In this document: in pieces, positions 8,909 to 19,993 of the stretch | Position numbering within the stretch: the first letter of the stretch is position 1 | Layout of the letters: the number at the start of each line of letters is the position of its first letter | NCBI RefSeq assembly: GCF_003052515.2 | Contig: NZ_QARE02000011.1 | Span: 118,940 to 182,939 of the forward strand | Length of the DNA stretch: 64,000 bases | Reading direction: 5' to 3' | From: Pseudomonas sp. RIT409 | GTDB lineage: Bacteria > Pseudomonadota > Gammaproteobacteria > Pseudomonadales > Pseudomonadaceae | Made by a program: the position numbers and the translations under genes | The notes under the pieces: generated by a model | Seen by the model: the letters and a program-made list of their open reading frames with translations, nothing else | The model's database searches: none | What the model was told of the DNA's origin: nothing

Positions 8909-8986
8909 ATGAAACACGTGAAGCCTAACGGATGACGCAACGGGCGTCACTCCCTAAGATTCAACCCGATGAAGCCAGGTCAAAAA

Positions 8987-9062
8987 TGGTGGGTCGTGTA
9001 GGATTCGAACCTACGACCAATTGGTTAAAAGCCAACTGCTCTACCAACTGAGCTAACGACCC
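8987..9062 (-). tRNA. tRNA-Lys (anticodon UUU)
   Basis: A 76-nt cloverleaf with acceptor stem GGGTCGT / ACGACCC, anticodon loop CTTTTAA (anticodon TTT), and encoded CCA. It sits between two identical tRNA-Pro genes, 78 bp from the distal copy and 6 bp from the proximal one. Confidence 0.97.
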
Positions 9063-9068
9063 AAATAA

Positions 9069-9145
9069 TGGTCGGGGTGAGGGGATTCGAACTCCTGACA
9101 TCCTGCTCCCAAAGCAGGCGCGCTACCGGACTGCGCTACACCCCG
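9069..9145 (-). tRNA. tRNA-Pro (anticodon UGG), proximal copy
   Basis: A 77-nt cloverleaf identical to the one at 8832-8908: acceptor CGGGGTG / CACCCCG, anticodon TGG, CCA encoded. It is second in the operon, 20 bp after tRNA-Asn in the direction of transcription. Confidence 0.97.
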
Positions 9146-9165
9146 ACGGTACTACCTCTGGAAAT

Positions 9166-9241
9166 TGGCTCCGTGACCAGGACTCGAACCTGGGACCCAA
9201 TGATTAACAGTCATTTGCTCTACCGACTGAGCTATCACGGA
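9166..9241 (-). tRNA. tRNA-Asn (anticodon GUU)
   Basis: A 76-nt cloverleaf with acceptor stem TCCGTGA / TCACGGA, anticodon loop CTGTTAA (anticodon GTT), D-arm AGCTCAGTCGGTAGAGC and encoded CCA. It is the first gene of the tRNA operon, about 150 bp downstream of the promoter. Confidence 0.97.
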
Positions 9242-9399
9242 ACGTATTCAATTTCAGTTGTAGCGTTTGACGCGCTTCAAAACAGAAAAATTCAGTACTT
9301 CTCTGCAAAACGAATCTTGCACCTACTGCCCTGAATCTACTGCATTTTCAGCCTCTTCGACTTGTCCGTATCGCTACGTTCACGTCTCTGAGGCGCGCT

Positions 9400-9427
9400 A
9401 TTCTACATTCCCAGAAACAGGTGTCAA
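9400..9427 (-). promoter_or_regulatory. Sigma-70 promoter of the tRNA operon
   Basis: On the minus strand a perfect -35 TTGACA (9427-9422) and a -10 TAGAAT (9405-9400) are separated by 16 bp. They are followed directly by a GCGCGCC discriminator. GC-rich discriminators are typical of stable-RNA promoters under stringent control. The rest of 9242-9588 holds only the tRNA leader and the clpB terminator region; no gene is seen. Confidence 0.85.
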
Positions 9428-9529
9428 CCCTCCAAATTGCTTTTAAGACAATGATTTGCGACTTTTTTTCGGCCAGCCCTTCCGAATGCCCAAAACCGGA
9501 TGATCCCTCCTCAGGGAGCGCACGTGCAT

Positions 9530-9558
9530 AAAAAAGGGCGCTTCCTGAGAAGCGCCCC
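9530..9558 (-). terminator. Intrinsic terminator of clpB
   Basis: On the minus strand, GGGCGCTTC / GAAGCGCCC with a 4-base loop is followed by a run of six T, about 30 bp after the clpB stop. A second small palindrome (CTTCCTATATAGGAAG, 9567-9582) lies between the stop codon and this terminator. Confidence 0.9.
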
Positions 9559-9588
9559 TCTTGGTTCTTCCTATATAGGAAGCAGTGA

Positions 9589-12153
<2,565 letters not shown>

Positions 12154-12224
12154 TGGTCACCTTCCTAATGGGCAGGCCGGAGCAATGAACACACCTTAAT
12201 GAAGAAACCTGCCAGATAGCCCTT

Positions 12225-12253
12225 AGATGCGGCCGATTCCACAGGATTCAAGC
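12225..12253 (-). promoter_or_regulatory. Sigma-32-like heat-shock promoter of clpB
   Basis: On the minus strand, GCTTGAA (12253-12247) and CCGCATCT (12232-12225) are 14 bp apart. The RpoH consensus is CTTGAAA and CCCCATNT with 13-15 bp, so the -10 differs at one base. The distance to the clpB start is about 70 bp. Confidence 0.75.
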
Positions 12254-12320
12254 GACAGGTGCTTGACACAGATCAACATTAGCTGGCCGGGAAGAATTTG
12301 GTGGTCAGAGATATCTGATC

Positions 12321-12406
12321 GTAGGAGCGCGCTTGCCCGCGATAGCGTTGTGTCAGCCATGAATGCGTTGCTGACACAACGCTATCGCGGGCAAGCGCGC
12401 TCCTAC
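12321..12406. repeat. REP-type palindrome, copy 1
   Basis: A perfect inverted repeat of 37 bp per arm (12321-12357 and 12370-12406) with a 12-base loop. The outer part of each arm begins GTAGGAGCGCGCTTGCCCGC, a widespread Pseudomonas REP sequence. It lies just beyond the pgeF stop (12426) and upstream of the clpB promoter. A second copy with the same ends but a different middle is at 58667-58753. Confidence 0.95.
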
Positions 12407-12425
12407 AACCAGCAAATCGGATGCG

Positions 12426-13166
12426 TCAAACAGGCTCGATCCAGACCAACGAGGCAAACCGCCCGGTGCGTGCTCCACGGCGATAGGAGAAGAAACGCTC
12501 ATCGTTGTAGGTCGACCAGCCGCCGCCGTACACCTCGGTGACGCCATGGGCAGCCAAGCGCAAGCGCGCCAAGCGGTAGATGTCGGCCATGAACTTGCCG
12601 TCATTGGCGCTGGGCACAAAGGCATTGGCAGTTTCAGGGTGCGTGTGGAGGAACGCGTCGCGCACCTCAGGCCCCACTTCGAACGCTTGCGGCCCGATGG
12701 CCGGCCCCAGCCAGACAAGCAGTTCTGAGGGTGCATCGGCAAAACTGTCGGCTGCCGCTTCAAGCACGCCTGCCGCCAGGCCCCGCCAACCCGCATGGGC
12801 CGCAGCCACCTGGGTACCTTGACGGTTGCAGAACAACGCAGGGAGGCAGTCGGCGGTCATGATGGTGCAGGCGACGCCCGGCGTCTTGCTCCAACTGGCA
12901 TCGGCCTGCATGACCTGCGCGGGCGAGGCCTCGACGACCTCGACACCGTGCACCTGCTTGAGCCAAGCAGGCCGAACGTTCAAGGCGGTCGTCAGCTTCG
13001 AACGGTTTTGCGCAACCGCCCGCGGGTCGTCATCGACATGGTCGCCGAGATTGAAACTTTCGAACGGGGCAGCGCTGACGCCCCCCGCCCGGGTGGTGAC
13101 GCACGCCTTGACGCCGACCGGTGCTGGCCAGTCGGGGATCAGCCAATCCGCCACCCGCTCGCTCAT
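12426..13166 (-). CDS. pgeF: Purine nucleoside phosphorylase / laccase-fold protein PgeF (YfiH)
   Basis: Encodes a 246-residue protein of the DUF152/YfiH family. Metal-site residues are visible as His73 (KQVHG), Cys107 (TADCLP) and His124 (AAAHAGWRG). Family members have been reported to act on purine nucleosides and to edit peptidoglycan precursors. The start MSERVADWLIPDWP overlaps the end of rluD, so the two are translationally coupled; a longer N-terminus would extend into rluD. The rluD-pgeF-clpB order is conserved. Confidence 0.93.
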   Translation of the reverse strand: MSERVADWLIPDWPAPVGVKACVTTRAGGVSAAPFESFNLGDHVDDDPRAVAQNRSKLTTALNVRPAWLKQVHGVEVVEASPAQVMQADASWSKTPGVACTIMTADCLPALFCNRQGTQVAAAHAGWRGLAAGVLEAAADSFADAPSELLVWLGPAIGPQAFEVGPEVRDAFLHTHPETANAFVPSANDGKFMADIYRLARLRLAAHGVTEVYGGGWSTYNDERFFSYRRGARTGRFASLVWIEPV

Positions 13167-14125
13167 CCGACGAAGGCCTCGCGATCCTGCTTGAGCAGCG
13201 ACAGCAGCCACACAAAATCATCGGGCAACGGCGATTCCCAGCTCATGCGTTGGCCAGTGGTCGGATGGTCCAGCTCAAGGAAGCGCGCATGCAAGGCCTG
13301 ACGCGGGAAGTGTTTCAGCGATTCAACCATGGTCGGATTCGCCGCCGGCGGAATGCGGAAGCGCCCACCGTAGGCCGGGTCGCCCACCAGCGGAAAATTG
13401 ATGTGCGCCATGTGCACGCGAATCTGGTGGGTACGGCCGGTTTCCAGCTTGACCCGCACATGGGTATGGGAGCGGAAGCGCTCGAGCACACGGTAATGAC
13501 TGACGGCAGGCTTGCCACCTTCCATCACCGCCATGCGCTGACGCTGCTGGCCATGACGACCGATGGGAGCGTTGATCTTGCCGCCTGCCGTCACCACGCC
13601 GATCACGATGCATTCATAGATGCGGCTGACCGTGCGTTTCTGCAGCTGGGCAACGAGCTGAGTCTGCGCCTGAATGGTTTTGGCCACCACCATCAACCCG
13701 GTGGTGTCCTTGTCCAGCCGATGGACGATGCCGGCACGCGGCACGTTCACGATATCGGGCACATGGTGCAGCAGGGCATTGAGCAGCGTGCCATCCGCAT
13801 GCCCTGCGGCGGGGTGCACCACCAGCCCCGCCGGCTTGTTGATCACCAGGATCTGGTCGTCTTCATAGACGATATCCAGCTCGATATCCTGGGCGACCCA
13901 TTCACCTTGCGCCTCCTGTTCCGCCTTGAGGACCAGTTCGGCCCCACCGTGCACGATGTCACGCGGACGCAGCACGCCGCCGTCCACCGTCAGGCGGCCG
14001 TCCTTGATCCAGGCGGAGAGGCGCGAGCGGGAGTGCTCGGCGAAGAGTTGGGCGGCGACCTGGTCGAGGCGTTGACCGCCCAATTCGGACGGCACCTCTG
14101 CGCGAAGTTCAATGATCTCAGACAT
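13163..14125 (-). CDS. rluD: 23S rRNA pseudouridine(1911/1915/1917) synthase RluD
   Basis: Encodes a 320-residue enzyme that makes three pseudouridines in helix 69 of 23S rRNA. An N-terminal S4 RNA-binding domain (about 15-75) precedes the catalytic domain. The catalytic aspartate is Asp138 in HRLDKDTTGL. The ATG at 14125 (MSEIIELRAEVP) matches the family; a GTG seven codons upstream is less likely. It is divergent from bamD across 151 bp. Confidence 0.96.
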   Translation of the reverse strand: MSEIIELRAEVPSELGGQRLDQVAAQLFAEHSRSRLSAWIKDGRLTVDGGVLRPRDIVHGGAELVLKAEQEAQGEWVAQDIELDIVYEDDQILVINKPAGLVVHPAAGHADGTLLNALLHHVPDIVNVPRAGIVHRLDKDTTGLMVVAKTIQAQTQLVAQLQKRTVSRIYECIVIGVVTAGGKINAPIGRHGQQRQRMAVMEGGKPAVSHYRVLERFRSHTHVRVKLETGRTHQIRVHMAHINFPLVGDPAYGGRFRIPPAANPTMVESLKHFPRQALHARFLELDHPTTGQRMSWESPLPDDFVWLLSLLKQDREAFVG

Positions 14126-14276
14126 GCTCAAACTAGGAGGTGGCACGGGCCTTTGGTTTCGGCTGTGCGCTTGTGGTTAAATACGGCGTCTTTTGTCCCG
14201 GGGGTTCCACGGGGCGCCCATCATAACAGGACGGTCCTGCGCAAGACAGCAGGCCGTTATAGGGACGCAAGCCGCC

Positions 14277-15293
14277 ATGCAAGTGAAACACCTGCTGCTG
14301 ATAGCCATCCTCGGACTTACCGCTGCCTGTTCTTCGAAGAAAGAAGTCATCGACGAAAACCTCAGTGAAGTCGAGCTGTACCAGCAGGCGCAGGCCGATC
14401 TGGACAACAACAGCTACAACAGCGCAACCGAAAAACTGAAGGCGCTGGAGTCCCGCTACCCGTTCGGTCGCTACGCCGATCAGGCGCAGCTGGAGCTGAT
14501 CTATGCCAACTACAAGAATGGCGAGCCTGAAGCGGCCAAGTCCGCCGCCGAGCGCTTCATTCGTCTGCACCCTCAGCACCCTAACGTCGACTATGCCTAC
14601 TACCTCAAAGGCCTGACGTCGTTCGATCAGGACGTAGGCATCATCGCGCGCTTCCTGCCGCTGGATCAGACCAAGCGCGACCCGGGCGCCGCTCGTGACT
14701 CCTACAACGAATTCGCACAACTGACCAGCCGCTTCCCGAACAGCCGCTATGCGCCGGATGCCAAGCAGCGGATGATCTACCTGCGCAACCTGCTCGCTGC
14801 CTATGAAATTCACGTGGCTGACTATTACCTGACCCGTCAGGCCTATGTCGCTGCCGTCAACCGTGGCCGCTACGTGGTGGAAAACTTCCAGGAAACTCCA
14901 TCGGTCGGCGACGGACTGGCCGTGATGGTCGAAGGCTATCAGCGTCTGCACCTGGACGATCTCGCGGACACCAGCCTTGAAGTGCTCAAAGCCAACTACC
15001 CGGATCACCCGCAACTGGCCGACGGCAAGTTCACTGCCCGCACACCTGACCCGGACAACCGCTCGTGGCTGTCGAAAGCGACACTGGGCCTGATCGAAAG
15101 CCGCCCACCGTTGCCGCCAGGAGAAACCCGCGCCAACCAGGACGTGATCAAGCAGTACCAGGATGCCAAGGAAGCCATCCCTGCTGATCTGCTGCCGGAA
15201 AACCAGAAAGAAGAAGAGAAGAACACCGACGACGACGGCACGCCGAAAAGCCGTTCGATTTTCAGTTACATGACCTTTGGTTTGTTCGACTGA
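14277..15293 (+). CDS. bamD: Outer membrane assembly lipoprotein BamD
   Basis: Encodes a 338-residue outer-membrane lipoprotein, part of the BAM complex that inserts beta-barrel proteins. The signal sequence ends in the lipobox LTAAC with Cys18. TPR-like helical repeats follow over about residues 30-245 ([30 protein letters not shown] and similar). The C-terminal extension (about 290-338) is longer and charged compared with E. coli. The start at 14277 gives the lipoprotein signal; upstream in-frame codons do not. It is divergent from rluD. Confidence 0.97.
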   Translation: MQVKHLLLIAILGLTAACSSKKEVIDENLSEVELYQQAQADLDNNSYNSATEKLKALESRYPFGRYADQAQLELIYANYKNGEPEAAKSAAERFIRLHPQHPNVDYAYYLKGLTSFDQDVGIIARFLPLDQTKRDPGAARDSYNEFAQLTSRFPNSRYAPDAKQRMIYLRNLLAAYEIHVADYYLTRQAYVAAVNRGRYVVENFQETPSVGDGLAVMVEGYQRLHLDDLADTSLEVLKANYPDHPQLADGKFTARTPDPDNRSWLSKATLGLIESRPPLPPGETRANQDVIKQYQDAKEAIPADLLPENQKEEEKNTDDDGTPKSRSIFSYMTFGLFD

Positions 15294-15319
15294 TTTCAAA
15301 TATCGCGGTGTAAACGAAG

Positions 15320-15344
15320 AGAGGTCCTACGGGGCCTCTTTTTC
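15320..15344 (+). terminator. Intrinsic terminator of bamD
   Basis: AGAGGTCC / GGGCCTCT with a TACG loop is followed by TTTTT, 26 bp after the bamD stop. Confidence 0.93.
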
Positions 15345-15434
15345 ATTTCATACGGTTTATAACCGTTCTCACGACTGTGCGCCCGACGGCCCGTTGGCTA
15401 CACTGCGGCATCTTCACTCACTAAGCTGACATCC

Positions 15435-15674
15435 ATGATTCGCTTGATTATGTGGATCGCCCTCATCGTGGCGGTGGTCTGGTTCTTCAAACGCGTAACC
15501 AAACGCCCTGCCCCATCCGCCAAGGCCGCCGCGCCTGACACCGACGCAGCTCCCATGGTCCGCTGTGCCCACTGTGGCGTGCATGTGCCCCGAGATCGCG
15601 CCTTGAGCGCGGGACAGCAGTGGTACTGCACTGAAGCGCATCGTCTCCAGGGCCCGGCTGCACGTGACCGCTGA
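15435..15674 (+). CDS. PP0621 family membrane-anchored zinc-ribbon-like protein
   Basis: Encodes a 79-residue protein. It has one N-terminal membrane helix (residues 2-18), a short proline/alanine linker, and a C-terminal part with CAHCGVHVPRDRAL and WYCTEAH. These cysteines and histidine look like a small metal-binding ribbon facing the cytoplasm. It is the usual gene just upstream of pilS in Pseudomonas. Its stop lies 11 bp inside pilS, so translation of the two is likely coupled. Function is unknown. Confidence 0.85.
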   Translation: MIRLIMWIALIVAVVWFFKRVTKRPAPSAKAAAPDTDAAPMVRCAHCGVHVPRDRALSAGQQWYCTEAHRLQGPAARDR

Positions 15675-17256
15675 GACCCTCTCGCTGGCGACGCCTCAGG
15701 CCCAGCGCATTCTGCGGTTGTATCACCTGTACCGTCTCAGCATCGGGATCCTGCTGGTGCTGTTGATTTCCACCAGCCTGGACGCCGAACTGCTGGAACT
15801 GGCCGACATTGAACTGTTCAGGACCGGGTGCTGGCTGTATTTGGTATTAAATATTCTGGTGGTCGTGCTGCTCGAGCGCCCTCGCCGACAGGGCCAGTTG
15901 TTCACACTGGCCCTGTCCGACGCAGTGATGCTGTGTGCATTGTTTTACGCGGGCGGGGGTGCACCCAGCGGGTTGGGCAACCTCATCGTGGCGTCCGTAG
16001 CGATCAGCAATGTACTGCTGCGTCGCAAGACGGGCTTGCTGATCGCCGCCATCTCGGCCATTGGCATCATCTACCTGACGTTCTACATCAGTTACAACAA
16101 ACCCGTTGCAGTCAACCACTTCGTCCAGGCCGGTTTGCTCGGCGCGCTGTGCTTCGCGGCAGCGCTGCTGGTGCAGACCCTTGCCCGGCGGTTGCAAGCC
16201 AGTGAGGACATCGCGGAACAGCGCGCAGCCGATGTCGACAACCTTGAAGAACTCAACGCGTTGATCCTAGAGCGCATGCGCACCGGGATTCTGGTACTGG
16301 ATGCCCACCATCGCGTGCTGCTGGCGAATCACAGCGCGCTGACCCTGCTAGGTCATGAGCGCCTGCTCGGTGAGGTTATCGATCCCTACTCACCGCAACT
16401 GATCGAGCGCCTGCGGCAGTGGCAAATCAACTCTTCGATGGCGCCGCGCAGCATTACCACATCAGCCATAGGCCCCGTATTACGCCCAGGCTTCATCGCA
16501 CTGACCCGGGGCAATCAGCGTCATACCCTCGTGTTCCTCGACGATCTGTCGCAGATATCGCAGCAGGCCCAGCAACTCAAACTGGCCGCTCTGGGGAGGT
16601 TGACCGCCGGCATCGCGCATGAGATCCGCAACCCCCTGGGCGCCATCAGTCATGCCGCCCAGTTGTTGCACGAATCCGAGGAACTGACCGGCGCAGACCG
16701 GCGTCTGAGTCAGATCATTCAAGATCAATCACGACGGATGAATCTGGTGATCGAGAACGTCTTGCAGTTGTCCCGCCGACGTCAGACCGAACCCCATCTG
16801 CTCGACCTGCGCCAGTGGCTCGAACAGTTCGTCCGCGACCTGCGCAGCAATCTTCCCGTCGACCAGTCCGTGCATTTGGAAATGGGCTTTGGCACATTGA
16901 CCACGCGCATGGATGCCGAACAACTGCAGCAAGTGCTGACCAATCTGGTTCAGAACGGACTACGCTACAGCGGTCAATTGCACGAGCGGGCTCAAGTCTG
17001 GCTTCGGCTGTTCCATGACGCTCAGAGTGATTTGCCCAGCCTCGAAGTGCTGGATGACGGCCCGGGCGTACCTGCCGAGCACCTGACCAAAATCTTCGAG
17101 CCCTTTTTCACCACTGAAAGCAAAGGAACGGGACTGGGCTTGTACCTCTCGCGTGAGCTGTGCGAAAGCAATCAGGCGAACCTGGACCATTCTCCGCGTG
17201 AAGGTGGTGGCTGTTGCATGCGGATCACTTTCGCCCATCCGTTCAAGTTGAGTTGA
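15664..17256 (+). CDS. pilS: Type IV pilus two-component sensor kinase PilS
   Basis: Encodes a 530-residue inner-membrane histidine kinase, the same length as P. aeruginosa PilS. About six hydrophobic segments fill residues 20-175. A PAS-like region (about 190-300) precedes the dimerisation domain with His319 in AHEIRNPLGAISH. The ATPase domain shows N (LTNLVQNGLRY), DDGPGV and GTGLGLYLSREL motifs. In P. aeruginosa PilS senses pilin level in the membrane and controls pilA through PilR. Translation starts at GTG 15664 inside the PP0621 gene. Confidence 0.95.
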   Translation: MTAETLSLATPQAQRILRLYHLYRLSIGILLVLLISTSLDAELLELADIELFRTGCWLYLVLNILVVVLLERPRRQGQLFTLALSDAVMLCALFYAGGGAPSGLGNLIVASVAISNVLLRRKTGLLIAAISAIGIIYLTFYISYNKPVAVNHFVQAGLLGALCFAAALLVQTLARRLQASEDIAEQRAADVDNLEELNALILERMRTGILVLDAHHRVLLANHSALTLLGHERLLGEVIDPYSPQLIERLRQWQINSSMAPRSITTSAIGPVLRPGFIALTRGNQRHTLVFLDDLSQISQQAQQLKLAALGRLTAGIAHEIRNPLGAISHAAQLLHESEELTGADRRLSQIIQDQSRRMNLVIENVLQLSRRRQTEPHLLDLRQWLEQFVRDLRSNLPVDQSVHLEMGFGTLTTRMDAEQLQQVLTNLVQNGLRYSGQLHERAQVWLRLFHDAQSDLPSLEVLDDGPGVPAEHLTKIFEPFFTTESKGTGLGLYLSRELCESNQANLDHSPREGGGCCMRITFAHPFKLS

Positions 17257-17258
17257 AG

Positions 17259-18599
17259 ATGAGCCAACGGCAAAAAATCCTGATCGTCGACGACGAGCCC
17301 GATATTCGCGAGTTGCTGGAAATCACGCTAGGGCGCATGCGGCTGGACACGCGCAGCGCCCGCAATGTGAAGGAAGCCGAAGAGTGGCTGGCGCGCGAGC
17401 CTTTTGACCTGTGCCTTACAGACATGCGCCTGCCCGACGGCAATGGCCTTGAGCTGGTGCAGCATATTCAGAAGCGCCACACCCAGGTGCCCGTTGCGAT
17501 GATCACTGCCCACGGCAACTTGGACACGGCCATCCATGCGCTGAAGGCCGGTGCCTTCGACTTTCTGACCAAACCTGTGGACTTGGGCCGCCTGCGCGAA
17601 TTGGTCGGCAGCGCCCTGCGTCTGCACCAGTCGTCCTTCAATGACAACAGCATCGACCACCGCCTGCTTGGAAAGTCGCCCCCCATGCAGGCGCTGCGCA
17701 AGCAGATCGGCAAGCTCGCCCGCAGCCAAGCCCCCATCTACATCAGCGGTGAGTCTGGGAGCGGTAAGGAACTGGTCGCTCGGCTCATTCACGAGCAAGG
17801 GCCACGCGCCGACAAGCCGTTTATTCCGGTGAACTGTGGCGCCATTCCAAATGAATTGATGGAAAGCGAATTCTTCGGCCACCGCAAAGGCAGCTTCACC
17901 GGAGCCCATGAGGACAAGCCTGGCCTGTTTCATGCGGCGAATGGGGGCACGTTGTTTCTGGACGAGGTGGCGGATCTGCCTTTGGCGATGCAAGTGAAAC
18001 TGCTTCGGGCGATACAGGAAAAATCCGTGCGCGCTGTCGGTGGCCAGCAGGAACAGGTGGTGGACGTTCGCGTGCTCTGCGCGACCCACAAAGACCTGAG
18101 TGTGGAAGTCGCCGCCGAACGCTTCCGGCAGGACCTCTACTACCGCCTCAATGTGATCGAACTGCGCGTCCCGCCTTTACGCGAGCGCGGCGAAGACATC
18201 GAGGAAATCGCCAACAGCGTCCTTCGTCGTCTGGCAGAAGGCAGCGGCCAGCCCCCAGCCCGTCTCACCTCTCCAGCGCTGGCAGCCCTGAAGGGCTACC
18301 GCTTCCCCGGCAACGTTCGGGAACTGGAGAACATGCTCGAGCGGGCGTATACCCTGTGCGAAAACGACCAGATCCATGGGGACGATCTGCGCCTGGTCGA
18401 CCCCGTTGCGGCCAACGAGTCGGGCGGCCCGCGTCTCGCGGACATCAACAACCTGGAGGACTATCTCGAGAACATCGAGCGCAAACTGATCCTTCAGGCC
18501 CTCGAAGAAACCCGGTGGAACCGAACCGCAGCGGCGCAGCGGTTGAACCTGACCTTCAGGTCGATGCGGTATCGATTGAAAAAGTTGGGCTTGGAATAG
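17259..18599 (+). CDS. pilR: Sigma-54-dependent response regulator PilR
   Basis: Encodes a 446-residue NtrC-type activator of pilin transcription. The receiver domain has Asp11/Asp12 and the phospho-acceptor Asp55 (CLTDMRLPDG). The AAA+ domain has Walker A GESGSGKE near 165-172 and the sigma-54 contact loop GSFTGA near 211-216. The Fis-type helix-turn-helix ends the protein (RTAAAQRLNLTFRSMRYRLKKLGL). The start is 2 bp after the pilS stop. Its main target pilA is not in the window. Confidence 0.96.
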   Translation: MSQRQKILIVDDEPDIRELLEITLGRMRLDTRSARNVKEAEEWLAREPFDLCLTDMRLPDGNGLELVQHIQKRHTQVPVAMITAHGNLDTAIHALKAGAFDFLTKPVDLGRLRELVGSALRLHQSSFNDNSIDHRLLGKSPPMQALRKQIGKLARSQAPIYISGESGSGKELVARLIHEQGPRADKPFIPVNCGAIPNELMESEFFGHRKGSFTGAHEDKPGLFHAANGGTLFLDEVADLPLAMQVKLLRAIQEKSVRAVGGQQEQVVDVRVLCATHKDLSVEVAAERFRQDLYYRLNVIELRVPPLRERGEDIEEIANSVLRRLAEGSGQPPARLTSPALAALKGYRFPGNVRELENMLERAYTLCENDQIHGDDLRLVDPVAANESGGPRLADINNLEDYLENIERKLILQALEETRWNRTAAAQRLNLTFRSMRYRLKKLGLE

Positions 18600-18642
18600 C
18601 GGGCAGGTGACGCCCTTTCAGCCCTTGAAGCAGCCCACCCAT

Positions 18643-19746
18643 CTACTTCGTCAATCGTCCCTGCGGGGCGTATGGCGCTGGATCGATGATCGGCGAATCC
18701 CCCACAAGCAAATCCGTCAGCAACTGACACGACGCCGGCGCCAGCACCAGGCCATTGCGGAAATGCCCGCAGTTCAGCCACAGCCCATCGTGCCCCGGCA
18801 CTGGGCCGATGTAGGGAATGCCCTCCGGGGAGCCAGGGCGCAGCCCCGCCCAGTGCGCCACGACTTCGGCGTCCGCCAATGCCGGGATCAGTTCGATCGC
18901 CGACGCTTTCAGGCTCTCCAGCGCGCTGTCGGTTGGCGTCTTGTCGTAGCCTTGGTACTCGAGCGTGCTGCCGATCAGGATATGGCCGTCGCGCCGTGGG
19001 ATGGCGTAACGGCCCTTGGCGAGAATCATGCTCGGTAAGAAATCCGACGAGCATTTGTAAAGGATCATCTGCCCTTTTACTGGCTCCACGGGTAATTCCA
19101 TTTCGAGCTTCCCAAGCAGATCACCGCTCCACGCACCGGCGGCCAGCACGAGGCTGTCCCCGAGCAGCTCACCCGCCGAGGTCCGTACCCCGATAATGGC
19201 GTTTCCCCTGCGCACAAAATCGTTGACCTCACAGTGTTCGTGCAGCGTCACGTTGGGCATCGCCAGCAAGGCCGCCTTGAGTGATTTGACCAAACGCGGA
19301 TTGCGCACGTTAGCGACGTCAGCCATGTGAATCGCGCGCTTGTATCCCGCCCCCATGACCGGGACTGCGTCGTACACAGCGGAGATGTCCACCGAAGACA
19401 GCGGCCGTTGGAAGCGCGTTGCCCACTCGAGCGCTTGGCGTTCGTCGTCGAGGTCCAGCCAGTACAGTCCGGTTTTGTGAACCTCGGGGTCGATGCCGGT
19501 TTCGGCGAACAAGCGCTCGGCCAGCTGTGGATAAAAATCCTGAGACCAATGCGCCAGCGCTGTCACTGCCGGGCTGTAGCGCCATGGGTATAACGGCGAG
19601 ACAATCCCTCCCCCTGCCCATGACGACTCTTGCCCAACGCCCGACCGGTCGATCAGAACGACCTTCTGCACCTTCGGCGCGAGATTGAAGGCCGTCAATA
19701 GACCAATGACGCCACCACCGATGATCACCACCTGTTGCCTGGACAT
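18643..19746 (-). CDS. thiO: Glycine oxidase ThiO (FAD-dependent)
   Basis: Encodes a 367-residue flavoprotein of the DAO family. It oxidises glycine to iminoglycine, the precursor for the thiazole of thiamine in aerobes. The N-terminal FAD motif IIGGGVIGLLTA is at residues 7-18. The C-terminal part carries HWAGLRPGSPEGIPYIGP, conserved in the family. The start MSRQQVVIIGGG is chosen because the region upstream has no family similarity that I can recognise. Converges with pilR with a 43 bp gap and diverges from fimU. This position between pilR and the minor pilins is conserved in Pseudomonas. Confidence 0.93.
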   Translation of the reverse strand: MSRQQVVIIGGGVIGLLTAFNLAPKVQKVVLIDRSGVGQESSWAGGGIVSPLYPWRYSPAVTALAHWSQDFYPQLAERLFAETGIDPEVHKTGLYWLDLDDERQALEWATRFQRPLSSVDISAVYDAVPVMGAGYKRAIHMADVANVRNPRLVKSLKAALLAMPNVTLHEHCEVNDFVRRGNAIIGVRTSAGELLGDSLVLAAGAWSGDLLGKLEMELPVEPVKGQMILYKCSSDFLPSMILAKGRYAIPRRDGHILIGSTLEYQGYDKTPTDSALESLKASAIELIPALADAEVVAHWAGLRPGSPEGIPYIGPVPGHDGLWLNCGHFRNGLVLAPASCQLLTDLLVGDSPIIDPAPYAPQGRLTK

Positions 19747-19993
19747 GCAAAACCCGATCATTTGATGAAAAACCACACGCCGGAGGTGCGCGAATGGCGT
19801 CGCAAACACCCGACTCAGGAAGCTGAAAACCACGCCGATGCCGCTGATCCGGCGAATATCTCCGGACATCCACTACAGCGCGACTTTGAACCTGAGTAGT
19901 ATCACCATATTTCCAACGAAAAATGGAATTTCCTTGATGGATTTCAGCTCTGGCCTTACGCGTCCGGTTTCGCGTCGCAGCTGGCAAAGTCCT

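Noticed and set aside
9567..9582. Palindrome CTTCCTATATAGGAAG considered as an operator
   Set aside because: It lies in the 3' untranslated part of clpB just before the terminator and is short; no regulator is suggested.
14133..15299. A 388-codon frame opposite bamD
   Set aside because: bamD has a lipobox, TPRs and a terminator; the antisense frame has no supporting feature.
19747..19993. Search for a sigma-54 promoter or PilR site upstream of fimU
   Set aside because: No TGGCAC-N5-TTGC pattern was found in this gap.
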